The notes: generated from the sequence alone by a model not told the origin. Positions 4,881-11,137 are shown, numbered from the stretch's first letter. The stretch: DNA of 31,416 nt from a virus (IMGVR_UViG_3300044858_000847:1-31416); one strand, 5' to 3'. Made by a program: numbers and translations.

Positions 4881-6869
4881 ATGAATGAAGAAATGTTGAC
4901 AGCTTTACGCTGTCGTTTGGGTAAACCAGTATTCCTACTTGTTCCGAAAGGAATGAAGGGTCCAGTGCAGGTTGGGTGGCAAAACATTGCGTACGAGGAA
5001 ACCCTCCGCACCGAGTATATTCAGAAGTTGCTCGCATCAAACATAGGCGTGCTGATGGGCAGGGCATCATCCAATCTGTGTTCCATTGACGTAGATAGCG
5101 ATGCAAGGGCGGAAGAGTTTGAGAAGGCTAATCCAAAGCTGGCCGCAACATTCCAAACCAAGGGAGCCAGAGGTCGCAACTTCTGGGTGCAGATCAAGGG
5201 CGAGTATCCAGACCTATTTAAGATCAAGGCTGGCACTGAGGATTGGGGTGAGTGGAGAAGTAATGGCGGGCAAACAATAGTTTACGGAACGCATCCAAGC
5301 GGATGCCAGTACACATATCCAGTAAGAGGGGCAGCTCCAGTCGAGATTGAGTTTAGCGAAATCAATTGGCCAGAGGATACCAATAGGCCGTGGAAGGATG
5401 ATGAGCATAAAAAGAAATGCAAGGAGTTGGAGGAGGCTTGGGGCGCGCCGTTCAAGTACCGAACCAATACGGAAACTGAGGCGCAAACATTGGTTGGTAT
5501 CAATGAGCCGTTCTGGGCTGCGAAGTATCACACCGAAAACAAAATTCTGTGGGAGCCATCCGAGAAGAAGTTTTATATGTACGATCCAGAGACAGGACTG
5601 TGGGGCATTAAGAGCGAGGACACGATCAAGCAGGAGATAAGCTCATCCATACTGGAAGTAGGTAGAGACATTGGCGAGCCGTCAACGCAAGACATGAGGA
5701 GTGAAAGGCTGCTCACATCTATTACCCGCCAGTTGCGGGGCATGGTGGAGGTGCAGGATGCGTTCATAAACAAGGGTATTCCAGGTGTGCATTGCGCCAA
5801 CAGCTATATTACTTTTGATGATGACGGAGAGCTACGCGAACACGACTTCAGCCCAGACTTCTATTCGCGCAATCAATCGCCGATAGAGTACAAGGGCATT
5901 GATAAGATCCCACAACGCTTCTTGACCGATCTGGTTGGTCCGACATTCAGTGATCCAGATGATGCGGTGATGTTTCAAAAGTACGGCGGGATGTGTTTGT
6001 TCGGAAGAAATATCATCCAGAGATTCATGGTGATGTATGGGCAGGCTGGTGGAGGCAAGTCAACGCTGGTCAACATTGTTCTAAACATCGTTGGCAAACA
6101 CAACATGGCCGCGCTCAGAACTGGACATCTCAACAATCAGTTTGAGTTGTATAGGTTTCGAGCCAAGACACTGCTCTCTGGAACGGACGTGCCTGGCAAC
6201 TTCTTATCCACCCCTGGAGCCAAGGTCATCAAGGGGCTAACTGGAGGAGACACGATGGAGGCGGAGGGCAAGGGTCTTAATGATGGCGTAGTGCTGCAAG
6301 GCATATTCAATATCCTCATCACGTCCAACGAAAGGCTCAAGGTCGCGCTGGAAGGTGATGTTGAGGCTTGGGGCAGGAGGTTGTTGCTGCTTGAGTTTAC
6401 CAATCCACCACCAGCCAAGAAGGTTGATAGGCTTGCGGACAAGCTGGTAGAGGAGGAAGGATCAGAGATATTGGCTTGGTTCCTATGCGGGTTCCGAGAG
6501 TTGCTGAAGGATGTGAGGGAGACTGGAGACATACGCCTAGCCAGCCCGCAAATACAGAAGGTCAACAGCCTGCTTGCGGAGTCGGACAGCGTCACAAACT
6601 TCATCAAGGAAAAGGTAACAAAGGCCAAGGGATTTGAGATAACCAATGAGGAGCTTATCACCCTATACGGAGAGTATTGTGCGGAGCGCAGGTGGGTTGC
6701 AATGGAGCTTGCTAGGCTCCAGAAAGTCATAAATGAGCAGATGTATGCCATACACGGCGCAACCCAGAGTCATTCGGTTGTGGCTCCAAGCGGTAAGAAT
6801 GCAAGAGGGTTTAAGAATGTGGCAGTTCAAGGGCAATCCAGAGCAAGCCATAGGAGGGATGAGTTTTGA
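4881..6869 (+). CDS. Primase-polymerase / SF3 helicase fusion (D5/P4-like)
   Basis: This is the replication initiator: it primes and unwinds phage DNA. I chose ATG 4881 (662 residues) because AAAGG lies about 11 nt upstream; the in-frame GTG at 4830 sits inside a hairpin. The N-terminus matches bifunctional primase/polymerase domains: GKPVFLLVPKGMKGP (about 14-28), SNIGVLMG (53-60), the metal-binding IDVD (D70, D72), TKGARGRNFW (93-102) and GGQTIVYGTHPSG (129-141). A linker leads to the SF3 helicase, with Walker A GQAGGGKST (387-395), a B-like LLSGTD (431-436), motif C NILITSN (477-483) and a candidate arginine finger in AWGRR (496-500). It overlaps the zinc-ribbon gene by TTGA. Confidence 0.88.
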   Translation: MNEEMLTALRCRLGKPVFLLVPKGMKGPVQVGWQNIAYEETLRTEYIQKLLASNIGVLMGRASSNLCSIDVDSDARAEEFEKANPKLAATFQTKGARGRNFWVQIKGEYPDLFKIKAGTEDWGEWRSNGGQTIVYGTHPSGCQYTYPVRGAAPVEIEFSEINWPEDTNRPWKDDEHKKKCKELEEAWGAPFKYRTNTETEAQTLVGINEPFWAAKYHTENKILWEPSEKKFYMYDPETGLWGIKSEDTIKQEISSSILEVGRDIGEPSTQDMRSERLLTSITRQLRGMVEVQDAFINKGIPGVHCANSYITFDDDGELREHDFSPDFYSRNQSPIEYKGIDKIPQRFLTDLVGPTFSDPDDAVMFQKYGGMCLFGRNIIQRFMVMYGQAGGGKSTLVNIVLNIVGKHNMAALRTGHLNNQFELYRFRAKTLLSGTDVPGNFLSTPGAKVIKGLTGGDTMEAEGKGLNDGVVLQGIFNILITSNERLKVALEGDVEAWGRRLLLLEFTNPPPAKKVDRLADKLVEEEGSEILAWFLCGFRELLKDVRETGDIRLASPQIQKVNSLLAESDSVTNFIKEKVTKAKGFEITNEELITLYGEYCAERRWVAMELARLQKVINEQMYAIHGATQSHSVVAPSGKNARGFKNVAVQGQSRASHRRDEF

Positions 6870-7468
6870 GCCTAGACATATCAAAGTTGCATAACGTGAA
6901 GAATGCAGCAGACGGCGGGATCAAGGCTGGCTGTCCAGCTTGCGCTGCGCTTGGGCAAGACAACCGCAAGGAACATCTATACATATACAAAGACGGCAGG
7001 TTCGGGTGTGCCAAGTATCGCGGGGATAGGGCGCATCGAGCCATGATAGCCAAGCTGGTTGGAGATGGGGTCGTTGCTAAGCCAAAGTCGTATATCGCCA
7101 TTAAGCCGTTTTCATGTCCTAAAAGGGATAAGAAAGCGGATTCTGGGACAATTGGGACACCTTTTTATAACCTACGCGCACTGCTTGAAAAGTTTATAGT
7201 ATCTAATAAAGATACGTTATGTAATACACCCGTGGGTGAAATAGGGTTGCGAAAACCTGTCCCAGCTGTCCCAGAAATTGATAAGTCGTTGACAGATAAC
7301 GAGGAGAGGCAAATCGAGCTAGTCCCAGCCGAAATAGTGGCCAAAATCAAGGAGGATTGCCAAGTTGGTGGGTGGGTTGAGGCTGTTGAAAGGCTGTTTG
7401 ATGGAAGCATAGTAGGCGCAGTTTGGGATTGCGAAGTTTATGGGGATATGGAGACGGAAGCCAAATGA
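6866..7468 (+). CDS. Zinc-ribbon primase-accessory protein
   Basis: The start is TTG 6866: AGGAGG at 6852-6857 sits 8 nt upstream and the codon overlaps the helicase stop (TTGA). The 200-residue protein opens with a CHC2-type zinc site: GCPAC (C23, C26), then DGRFGC (C48) and a His at 57 in GDRAHRAMI. This matches the zinc domains that read template DNA in DnaG- and T7-type primases. The rest is poorly conserved, with acidic helices (NEERQIELVPAEIVAKIKED) toward the C-terminus. Immediate coupling to the primase-helicase suggests it supplies the template-recognition finger in trans, which is inference. It could instead be a regulatory zinc protein. Confidence 0.72.
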   Translation: MSLDISKLHNVKNAADGGIKAGCPACAALGQDNRKEHLYIYKDGRFGCAKYRGDRAHRAMIAKLVGDGVVAKPKSYIAIKPFSCPKRDKKADSGTIGTPFYNLRALLEKFIVSNKDTLCNTPVGEIGLRKPVPAVPEIDKSLTDNEERQIELVPAEIVAKIKEDCQVGGWVEAVERLFDGSIVGAVWDCEVYGDMETEAK

Positions 7469-7701
7469 GGATGGGTGGGTACGATTTTGTGGCTGGAAAT
7501 ACGCAGGCTGACTACGCCAAACATTCCCAAGCTACATTTAAGTCAATTTTGTGGTGGACCAGATGCAAGGGTATTGAAGACGGATGGCCGAAAGAAATGC
7601 TCAAGAAGAGATTGATTAGGATTGCTGGCGTATTGCAAAGCCAAAGCGAACCAGAAAATTGTATTAGTGAATCGCAAATGCAGAGGCTTCTATACTTTTG
7701 A
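7465..7701 (+). CDS. Hypothetical protein
   Basis: I chose ATG 7465 because it overlaps the preceding stop (ATGA). The open frame extends up to 7423, but only into the previous gene. The 78-residue product contains an aromatic patch (FKSILWWTRCKG) and a basic helix (KEMLKKRLIRIAGVLQ), then Ser/Glu-rich residues. It has no known domain. It is probably part of the replication operon. Confidence 0.6.
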   Translation: MRMGGYDFVAGNTQADYAKHSQATFKSILWWTRCKGIEDGWPKEMLKKRLIRIAGVLQSQSEPENCISESQMQRLLYF

Positions 7702-7729
7702 TTTTGTTGCGGTGTGGTACAATCGTGAA

Positions 7730-7873
7730 ATGAACAACAGTAAACCTGGTTTGTATGCAAACATTAACGCCCGCCGCAAGGCTGGCACTAGCCGTCCTAA
7801 GTCTAAAAGCACCATCAGCCCAAAGGTGTGGCGCATGATGAAAGCCAAGAAGGGCGGGTTTGAACCACGATAG
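7730..7873 (+). CDS. Small basic conserved phage protein (GLYANI type)
   Basis: This 47-residue protein starts MNNSKPGLYANINARRKAG and is very basic, with few acidic residues. The motif KPGLYANI-A-RK followed by a run of K/R/S/P is familiar to me from small uncharacterised proteins in many marine and freshwater phages, a recollection I cannot check here. The start has no clear Shine-Dalgarno. Upstream in-frame codons from 7622 fall inside the preceding gene. Nucleic-acid or capsid association is plausible from charge only. It overlaps the next gene by 14 nt. Confidence 0.72.
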   Translation: MNNSKPGLYANINARRKAGTSRPKSKSTISPKVWRMMKAKKGGFEPR

Positions 7874-8144
7874 GGATCAGTTGAAGGTAGCGCACAAGTT
7901 CATTGGCCTGCTTCAACGTGAGAATGCACAGTTGCATGGCGTGCTACGTTTGCTAGGCCAACTGGTAGACGATATGAATGCCAACTGCTCCTATGAGGTC
8001 TTTGAAGTGCAATGGAACAGCCTTACAGAGCAGGTCAAGAGGCTGTCGGGTTTCTTTGAAAGCCACCAGAAGGCACTACAGTCGCTCCAGGACTCGATTC
8101 CAGACGTTTGGGACCAAGATGAGGTAGATGACCTTGAATCCTAG
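7860..8144 (+). CDS. Coiled-coil hypothetical protein
   Basis: This 94-residue protein appears to start at TTG 7860, with GAAGGG (7849-7854) 5 nt upstream. Two helices rich in heptad-like hydrophobics are visible: KFIGLLQRENAQLHGVLRLL (about 13-32) and VQWNSLTEQVKRLSGFFES (about 50-68). The tail is acidic (DVWDQDEVDDLES). It is likely a helical dimer of unknown role. It overlaps the next gene by 17 nt. Confidence 0.6.
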   Translation: MNHDRDQLKVAHKFIGLLQRENAQLHGVLRLLGQLVDDMNANCSYEVFEVQWNSLTEQVKRLSGFFESHQKALQSLQDSIPDVWDQDEVDDLES

Positions 8145-8370
8145 AGAACTGCCTTGCAATAGCCCAAGGCGTACACCTGGCGAGGCGCGCAAATTTGTAG
8201 TCCGAGCGTGTAAGGATGGGAAAAGCAAGGTTATCCGCTATGGTGACCCCAAGATGACCATTAAGAAGAACAATCCAGAGCGTAGGCGTAGCTTTAGGGC
8301 TAGACACAAGTGCGACAGCAACCCTCCCAACAAGCTAACGGCGCGCGCGTGGAGCTGCAAAAATTGGTAA
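8128..8370 (+). CDS. Conserved basic phage protein with Cys/Arg motif (possible virion protein)
   Basis: This 80-residue protein reads LPCNSPRRTPGEARKFVVRA, then CKDGKSKVIRYGDPKMTIKK, then NNPERRRSFRARHKCDSN, and ends WSCKNW. Small proteins with this order (PRRTPG, IR-GD--M-IKK, SFRARH-CD, W-CK-W) recur across unrelated tailed phages in my experience. The role is unknown, and structural or DNA-binding functions have been suggested. Cys at the beginning, middle and end could form a metal site or disulphides. The ATG has GAGG close by, with short spacing. The assignment to this conserved group is firm; the function is not. Confidence 0.7.
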   Translation: MTLNPRELPCNSPRRTPGEARKFVVRACKDGKSKVIRYGDPKMTIKKNNPERRRSFRARHKCDSNPPNKLTARAWSCKNW

Positions 8371-8371
8371 T

Positions 8372-8536
8372 ATGGCAAAGGTGGCCAAAAATAAGGCTCT
8401 AAAACGTTCACAATCGAGCGGAAATGCCGTTTCTAAGCGTCTTTGCAGCAAGGCTGATGCCCCAGACCTTCCAGTGGTCAAATTTAAGGTTGAACCGCTA
8501 GACAACAGAGCCTGTTGTTGCCGTATTGGTCGCTAG
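8372..8536 (+). CDS. Small basic hypothetical protein
   Basis: An ATG one base after the preceding stop opens 54 codons: MAKVAKNKALKRSQSSG at the start and a CCCRIGR end. The N-terminal half is basic and Ser-rich; three consecutive Cys near the end are unusual. There is no Shine-Dalgarno, so translation would depend on coupling. It is the last rightward frame before the convergent leftward genes and could be spurious. Confidence 0.4.
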   Translation: MAKVAKNKALKRSQSSGNAVSKRLCSKADAPDLPVVKFKVEPLDNRACCCRIGR

Positions 8537-8552
8537 GCTGCCGTTTATAGCA

Positions 8553-8589
8553 CCCTTATAGGGCTGTTCTATATACCCCTTATAGGGCT
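8553..8589. terminator. Two tandem CCCT-TAT-AGGG hairpins between convergent genes
   Basis: CCCTTATAGGGCT occurs at 8553-8565 and 8577-8589. Each copy forms a 4-bp stem with a 3-nt loop. They lie exactly where rightward genes end (8370 or 8536) and leftward genes end (8612), so bidirectional termination is possible. The stems are short and no T-run follows, so a protein-binding or origin role is equally possible. Confidence 0.35.
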
Positions 8590-8611
8590 AACGCTCCCGC
8601 GAAAGGCTACG

Positions 8612-8782
8612 CTACCGTTTGGATGCCTGTGCTTCCGTTTGACGCTCCCGATACTTAGCCCAACGTATTCCTACCGCCTTCTGATAGTGTTCTTTTGGTC
8701 GCACCTTTTGAGGACCTTTTACAGATCCGCCTTTCTTACCTAGTCGCGAAAGGTAGGCTTTGATAATTTCGTCTTCTGTCAT
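8612..8782 (-). CDS. Small basic hypothetical protein, leftward operon
   Basis: On the minus strand, ATG at 8782 opens a 56-residue frame ending with TAG at 8612-8614, with AAGGA upstream. It reads MTEDEIIKAYLSRLGKKGG, then SVKGPQKVRPKEHYQKAVG and IRWAKYRERQ. The KKGG---GP and HYQKAV--RWAK elements are common in small uncharacterised phage proteins. The charge suggests nucleic-acid binding. Its last codons lie over two of the AAACGGNAGC repeats. A 111-nt leader with more repeats separates it from the next leftward gene. Confidence 0.65.
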   Translation of the reverse strand: MTEDEIIKAYLSRLGKKGGSVKGPQKVRPKEHYQKAVGIRWAKYRERQTEAQASKR

Positions 8783-8893
8783 ATTTTTATATTGTCCTTA
8801 TAGGCCAAGCTTCCGTTTGTAAAGACGGAATGCCTGGGCTGCCGTTTGTTAGCGAATGCGAAAGCTTTGGGGATTGAACCCTTGGCGGTGTTG
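8783..8893 (-). promoter_or_regulatory. Leader with repeats upstream of the 8612-8782 gene
   Basis: This stretch contains two AAACGGNAGC repeats, an inverted repeat TTCCGT-8 nt-ACGGAA (8811-8816 with 8825-8830) and another CCTTATAGG motif (8796-8804). A GGTTCAATCC string on the minus strand resembles a tRNA T-loop, but its flanks do not pair. No gene is evident. It likely controls the last leftward gene. Confidence 0.4.
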
Positions 8894-9070
8894 TTATCTT
8901 GTCTTTATATCCTCCGCGACAATCTTGTTAATCAGTTTTAGGGAATACTCTCCCCATTGTTCCATAGCTATCTGTACCGCCTTCTTATAGGATACGCCTT
9001 CTTTCTTTGCCATCTTCCTTAAATAGCTTTCAGTAATTCCAACCTCATCTAGTTGCTTGGGGTGCTTCAT
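8894..9070 (-). CDS. Small helical hypothetical protein, leftward operon
   Basis: The minus-strand ATG at 9070 overlaps the upstream stop (ATGA) and has GAAGG 8-9 nt before it. The 58-residue product reads MKHPKQLDEVGITESYLRKM, then AKKEGVSYKKAVQIAMEQW. The middle (ESYLRKMAKKEGVSYKKAVQ) has the spacing of a small helix-turn-helix or ribbon-helix-helix repressor, an inference from pattern only. The SYKKAV string echoes HYQKAV in the next leftward gene. Confidence 0.65.
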   Translation of the reverse strand: MKHPKQLDEVGITESYLRKMAKKEGVSYKKAVQIAMEQWGEYSLKLINKIVAEDIKTR

Positions 9071-9228
9071 TTGCCCGCCTTCTTTCCTTCTATTTTCTCA
9101 ACCTCTTTGCTTGCATAATTGGCAAGAGAATGAACTGCGTTCCTATATTGCTTATAGGAATTTTTATCCGACAACTGGTCGAATAGATTAAGTATCCACT
9201 TCAACTGATCGTATTTTTTGCTCTTCAT
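9067..9228 (-). CDS. Small helical hypothetical protein, leftward operon
   Basis: ATG at 9228 on the minus strand has AAAGGA about 11 nt upstream. The 53-residue product begins MKSKKYDQLKWILNLFDQL and includes SYKQYRNAVHSLANYASKE, with a Lys-rich end. It looks all-helical and has no recognised family. Its stop is the ATGA overlap with the 58-residue gene, so the two are translationally coupled. Confidence 0.62.
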   Translation of the reverse strand: MKSKKYDQLKWILNLFDQLSDKNSYKQYRNAVHSLANYASKEVEKIEGKKAGK

Positions 9229-9322
9229 TATAGCGTGTGTCCTTTCTTTTACTTTTCTTTAGGTCATCTCTATCGAGTTTGACCTCTCCCACCCTCGGTT
9301 AAAAGGATGGACGAGGGAAAAC
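9229..9322 (-). promoter_or_regulatory. Intergenic inverted repeats inside the leftward operon
   Basis: Two inverted repeats are visible: AGGTCA (9261-9266) with TGACCT (9280-9285), and CCCTCG (9292-9297) with CGAGGG (9312-9317). They separate the upstream five leftward genes from the downstream three and could be an operator, an internal promoter or an RNA processing site. No clear terminator T-run is present. Confidence 0.35.
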
Positions 9323-9406
9323 TTATTTTCCGACCAACTCGATCCAGCTTGCTAGGCTCAAGCCAAGCAAGATCCCAAACATCAAAATGGTGTATGCCTT
9401 AATCAT
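9323..9406 (-). CDS. 27-residue membrane micro-protein
   Basis: On the minus strand, ATG 9406 has one of the best Shine-Dalgarno sites in the window, AAAGGAGG (AGGAGG at 9413-9418), spaced 6 nt. The product opens MIKAYTILMFGILLGLSLAS and closes WIELVGK: a single hydrophobic helix of about 17 residues with a charged tail. It overlaps the 3' end of the previous leftward gene by 8 nt. Because the ribosome site is so strong, I take it as real despite its length. Single-span micro-proteins can be holins, antiholins or regulators of host membrane enzymes. Confidence 0.62.
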   Translation of the reverse strand: MIKAYTILMFGILLGLSLASWIELVGK

Positions 9407-9533
9407 TCCACACCTCCTTTCTGATTACATATTCTTGGATGCCGTGAAACTTTCTCCACATTTCGGCTTTGTTGCGGTCATCAAAACGGCAGACAAACGA
9501 GCCGTTGCGTGAGTAGATGGAGAAGCAGATCAT
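9399..9533 (-). CDS. Small hypothetical protein, leftward operon
   Basis: The minus-strand ATG at 9533 shares a base with the stop of the 142-residue gene (TAATG). The 44-residue product reads MICFSIYSRNGSFVCRFDDR, then NKAEMWRKFHGIQEY, and ends VIRKEVWND. It has a beta-strand-like start and a helical middle. No function is recognised. Its 3' end carries the strong ribosome site of the micro-protein at 9323-9406. Confidence 0.6.
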   Translation of the reverse strand: MICFSIYSRNGSFVCRFDDRNKAEMWRKFHGIQEYVIRKEVWND

Positions 9534-9961
9534 TAAGCCTCCTCCGTCATATCGCAGTAAGCCCTTGCCACTTCTTCACCCGCATACCAAGCGAGGCCGT
9601 TCGGAACTTGGGTCTGGTCGGTGTTGCCAGCTAAACCCTCTACAATCTCGGCTTCAGTTGCACCATCCATACATCTAAAGCCCTTAATCATTTCGACCAA
9701 TCCAAATCCTAGTTCTTTCGATTGCTGAGATGCCATTTCGAGAATCACTTTTCTATGGGCATGGGCGAAGCGAAGCGTGTCAGTATAGTAAATGAATCCA
9801 TGAAAGCCCCCGCTAATTCCGTGGCGTGTGATGTCGGGGGCGGATTGCTTGAAGGATTCCCAACCGCCCATCTGACGGACTACTCCTCGAACAAGTGATG
9901 CGGGGATGTTGGTTGAGTCGATTAGGTTTTTGAGAGTTGGTTTTTTTGTTTCTGTTATCAT
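9533..9961 (-). CDS. Conserved phage protein (DUF7222-like by recollection)
   Basis: This 142-residue minus-strand protein has AAAGGA upstream. Its core is ASLVRGVVRQMGGWESFKQS, then PDITRHGISGGFHGFIYYTD and TLRFAHAHRKVILEMASQQ. These strings match my memory of a conserved phage family annotated as DUF7222, which I cannot verify here. It seems to be a compact alpha/beta domain with conserved GGW, HGI-GGF-GFIYYTDT and acidic helices (ATEAEIVEGLAGN). No catalytic site is evident. It is the largest gene in the leftward operon, and its function is unknown. Confidence 0.72.
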   Translation of the reverse strand: MITETKKPTLKNLIDSTNIPASLVRGVVRQMGGWESFKQSAPDITRHGISGGFHGFIYYTDTLRFAHAHRKVILEMASQQSKELGFGLVEMIKGFRCMDGATEAEIVEGLAGNTDQTQVPNGLAWYAGEEVARAYCDMTEEA

Positions 9962-9989
9962 ATTGTGTCGTTTCCTTTCTTTGGTTGTG

Positions 9990-10178
9990 TTATTTGGTAA
10001 AGAAATCGCTTTCTTTGCCTTGTAAGATTCCAGCCGAATTGGTTAAACCCACGCAATGTCCACCGATATGAATTACCAAGTATTGACCGATCTTGTCCTT
10101 GATAACTTCATAGGATTGATTTGCCCAAAACACTTTCTTGCCAGCCTCTAACGATGACTTGATTTGATCTAGGTTCAT
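9990..10178 (-). CDS. Small conserved hypothetical protein
   Basis: This 62-residue minus-strand protein starts in an ATGA overlap with the upstream gene. It has an N-terminal helix (LDQIKSSLEAGKKVFW) followed by beta-strand-like segments (QSYEVIKDKIGQYLVIHIGG) and a GKESDFF end. The pattern AGK-V-W-N--Y-VIKD--GQYL-I is familiar from small phage proteins of unknown role. It is probably expressed early with its leftward neighbours. Confidence 0.65.
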   Translation of the reverse strand: MNLDQIKSSLEAGKKVFWANQSYEVIKDKIGQYLVIHIGGHCVGLTNSAGILQGKESDFFTK

Positions 10179-10390
10179 TTCGTCACCTCGTCTGCTTGGT
10201 AGATTGCCTCGTCAATGGAAGAGATAAGACAAGCGGTTTTGTTTTTGGGTTTGTCGAAGTCGTGTTTCTCGGTCACAAAGTCCAAGCATTCTTCCAGCGT
10301 GGCTTTGAGAGTGGAGATTGTTTCCAGCAATTCGGCAATGCGAACATCTTGAGCCGTGGTCGCTTCGGCGTGTGTCAATGTGTTATTCAT
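10175..10390 (-). CDS. Helical hypothetical protein, first leftward gene
   Basis: This is the first gene of the leftward operon. The 71-residue product is acidic and helical, with a heptad-like stretch VRIAELLETISTLKATLEEC (about 16-35), then a Lys-rich turn and ISSIDEAIYQADEVTK. A short coiled coil is likely. No function is recognised. The frame on the opposite strand is also open, as an upstream extension of the small terminase frame, but lacks start signals. Confidence 0.62.
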   Translation of the reverse strand: MNNTLTHAEATTAQDVRIAELLETISTLKATLEECLDFVTEKHDFDKPKNKTACLISSIDEAIYQADEVTK

Positions 10391-10477
10391 AAGGTCAAAC
10401 TAAAGCCGATTGTCTATATATGCAAGAAGTATTTTAACTTTCTTTTGGCTCGCCGTATGTTATTAGTCTTTCTTATT
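10391..10477. promoter_or_regulatory. Divergent control region between leftward operon and terminase
   Basis: These 87 AT-rich nt separate the first leftward gene from the small terminase, so both promoters must lie here or within the flanking genes. Candidate elements include TATATA around 10415, and TTAACT followed 16 nt later by TATGTT, reading rightward. Neither is close to a full sigma-70 consensus, and no clear operator palindrome is visible. Confidence 0.45.
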
Positions 10478-11137
10478 ATGGATGAAAAAAGCGTTACTCC
10501 AGACGCACCGATAGAGAAAGCCAAGAATGGCCGTGAAGTTTTTACCGAGAAGATCGCCGAGGAAATAATCTCGGCGTGTGGCTCTGGTTTCACATTGGAG
10601 AAAGCGGGAGCATTGGTCGGCGTGAATCCATCCACCATCCGCACTTGGTCACAAAGGAAACCAGATTTCGGCAAGAGAGTCGAGACGGCTCGCAAAAAGC
10701 ACGAGTTGTCCCTTCTCCGTGATGTTCAGCTTGCTGGGGAAAAGAGTTGGCAAGCCAAGGCGTGGATTCTTGAGCGTGGCTATAACTGGGCACAACCATC
10801 TGCCAGGCTTGCAGTTACGCAAGAACATACTCACGGAATCAGCTCGAACCTAGCCTCACTTCTCGCGGGCATCGCGGGCAGAAAGAAGGAGAAGAAGGCG
10901 GAAGTTATAGATGTGAACCAAAGTAAATACAATCTTTATTCTGCGACAAATGAAGTCAAATGTGTTGATGCTGTTAGTACTTGTGACGAAGTTGCAAAGC
11001 CAATCATCTCAACACATAAGCAAACTTTGCCAAAGCCTAGACATAAGCGAATGAAACTACGCAAGCCAAGAGCCGAATCCCTTGCAAAGTATCCGACCAC
11101 CACCACGCCACCCGCCAACCCCCCAGCCCCCATTTAA
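10478..11137 (+). CDS. terS: Terminase small subunit (probable)
   Basis: This protein is predicted to bind the phage packaging site and recruit the large subunit. I chose ATG 10478 (219 residues); the open frame runs upstream but only across the opposite-strand genes and without a ribosome site. An N-terminal homeodomain-like helix-turn-helix is visible at about 20-60: EKIAEEIISACGSGFTLEKA, then GVNPSTIRTWSQRKP. It is followed by a helical region (RVETARKKHELSLLRDVQLA, then SWQAKAWILERGYNW), the layout of HTH-type small terminases. The C-terminal 80 residues are odd: basic, then PTTTTPPANPPAPI, with C-rich DNA. Adjacency to the large subunit supports the call. No Shine-Dalgarno is seen. Confidence 0.75.
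   Translation: MDEKSVTPDAPIEKAKNGREVFTEKIAEEIISACGSGFTLEKAGALVGVNPSTIRTWSQRKPDFGKRVETARKKHELSLLRDVQLAGEKSWQAKAWILERGYNWAQPSARLAVTQEHTHGISSNLASLLAGIAGRKKEKKAEVIDVNQSKYNLYSATNEVKCVDAVSTCDEVAKPIISTHKQTLPKPRHKRMKLRKPRAESLAKYPTTTTPPANPPAPI

Larger units (their letters stand above)
8537..8847 (-). repeat. Five direct repeats of AAACGGNAGC (iteron-like)
   Basis: Read on the minus strand, AAACGGNAGC occurs at 8537-8546, 8611-8620, 8631-8640, 8809-8818 and 8838-8847, all in one orientation. The pairs 8611-8641 and 8809-8848 also share a longer module: plus-strand bases 8621-8641 and 8828-8848 match at 18 of 21 positions (G-ATGCCTG-GCT-CCGTTTG). Copies 2 and 3 fall in the 3' end of the 8612-8782 gene; the others are non-coding. 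Same-strand spaced repeats resemble replication iterons or a multi-site operator. Confidence 0.6.

Noticed and set aside
6137-6751. Long minus-strand open frame (204 codons) opposite the helicase
   Set aside because: It lies wholly antisense to the well-supported helicase domain, has no ribosome site and a shadow-like Ser/Leu-rich composition.
7696-7723. Promoter-like TTTTGA-16-TACAAT with extended -10
   Set aside because: The -10 is only 6 nt from the next ATG and the -35 is weak; it could work only for a leaderless message.
8537-8847. CRISPR array
   Set aside because: The repeats are only about 10 nt, irregularly spaced and partly coding, with no spacer pattern.
8855-8895. tRNA-like T-loop (GGTTCAATCC on the minus strand)
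   Set aside because: Only three stem pairs form around the loop, and no acceptor stem or anticodon arm can be fitted.
10196-10477. N-terminal extension of the small terminase frame
   Set aside because: It runs antisense to a leftward gene, lacks a ribosome site and adds no terminase-like sequence.
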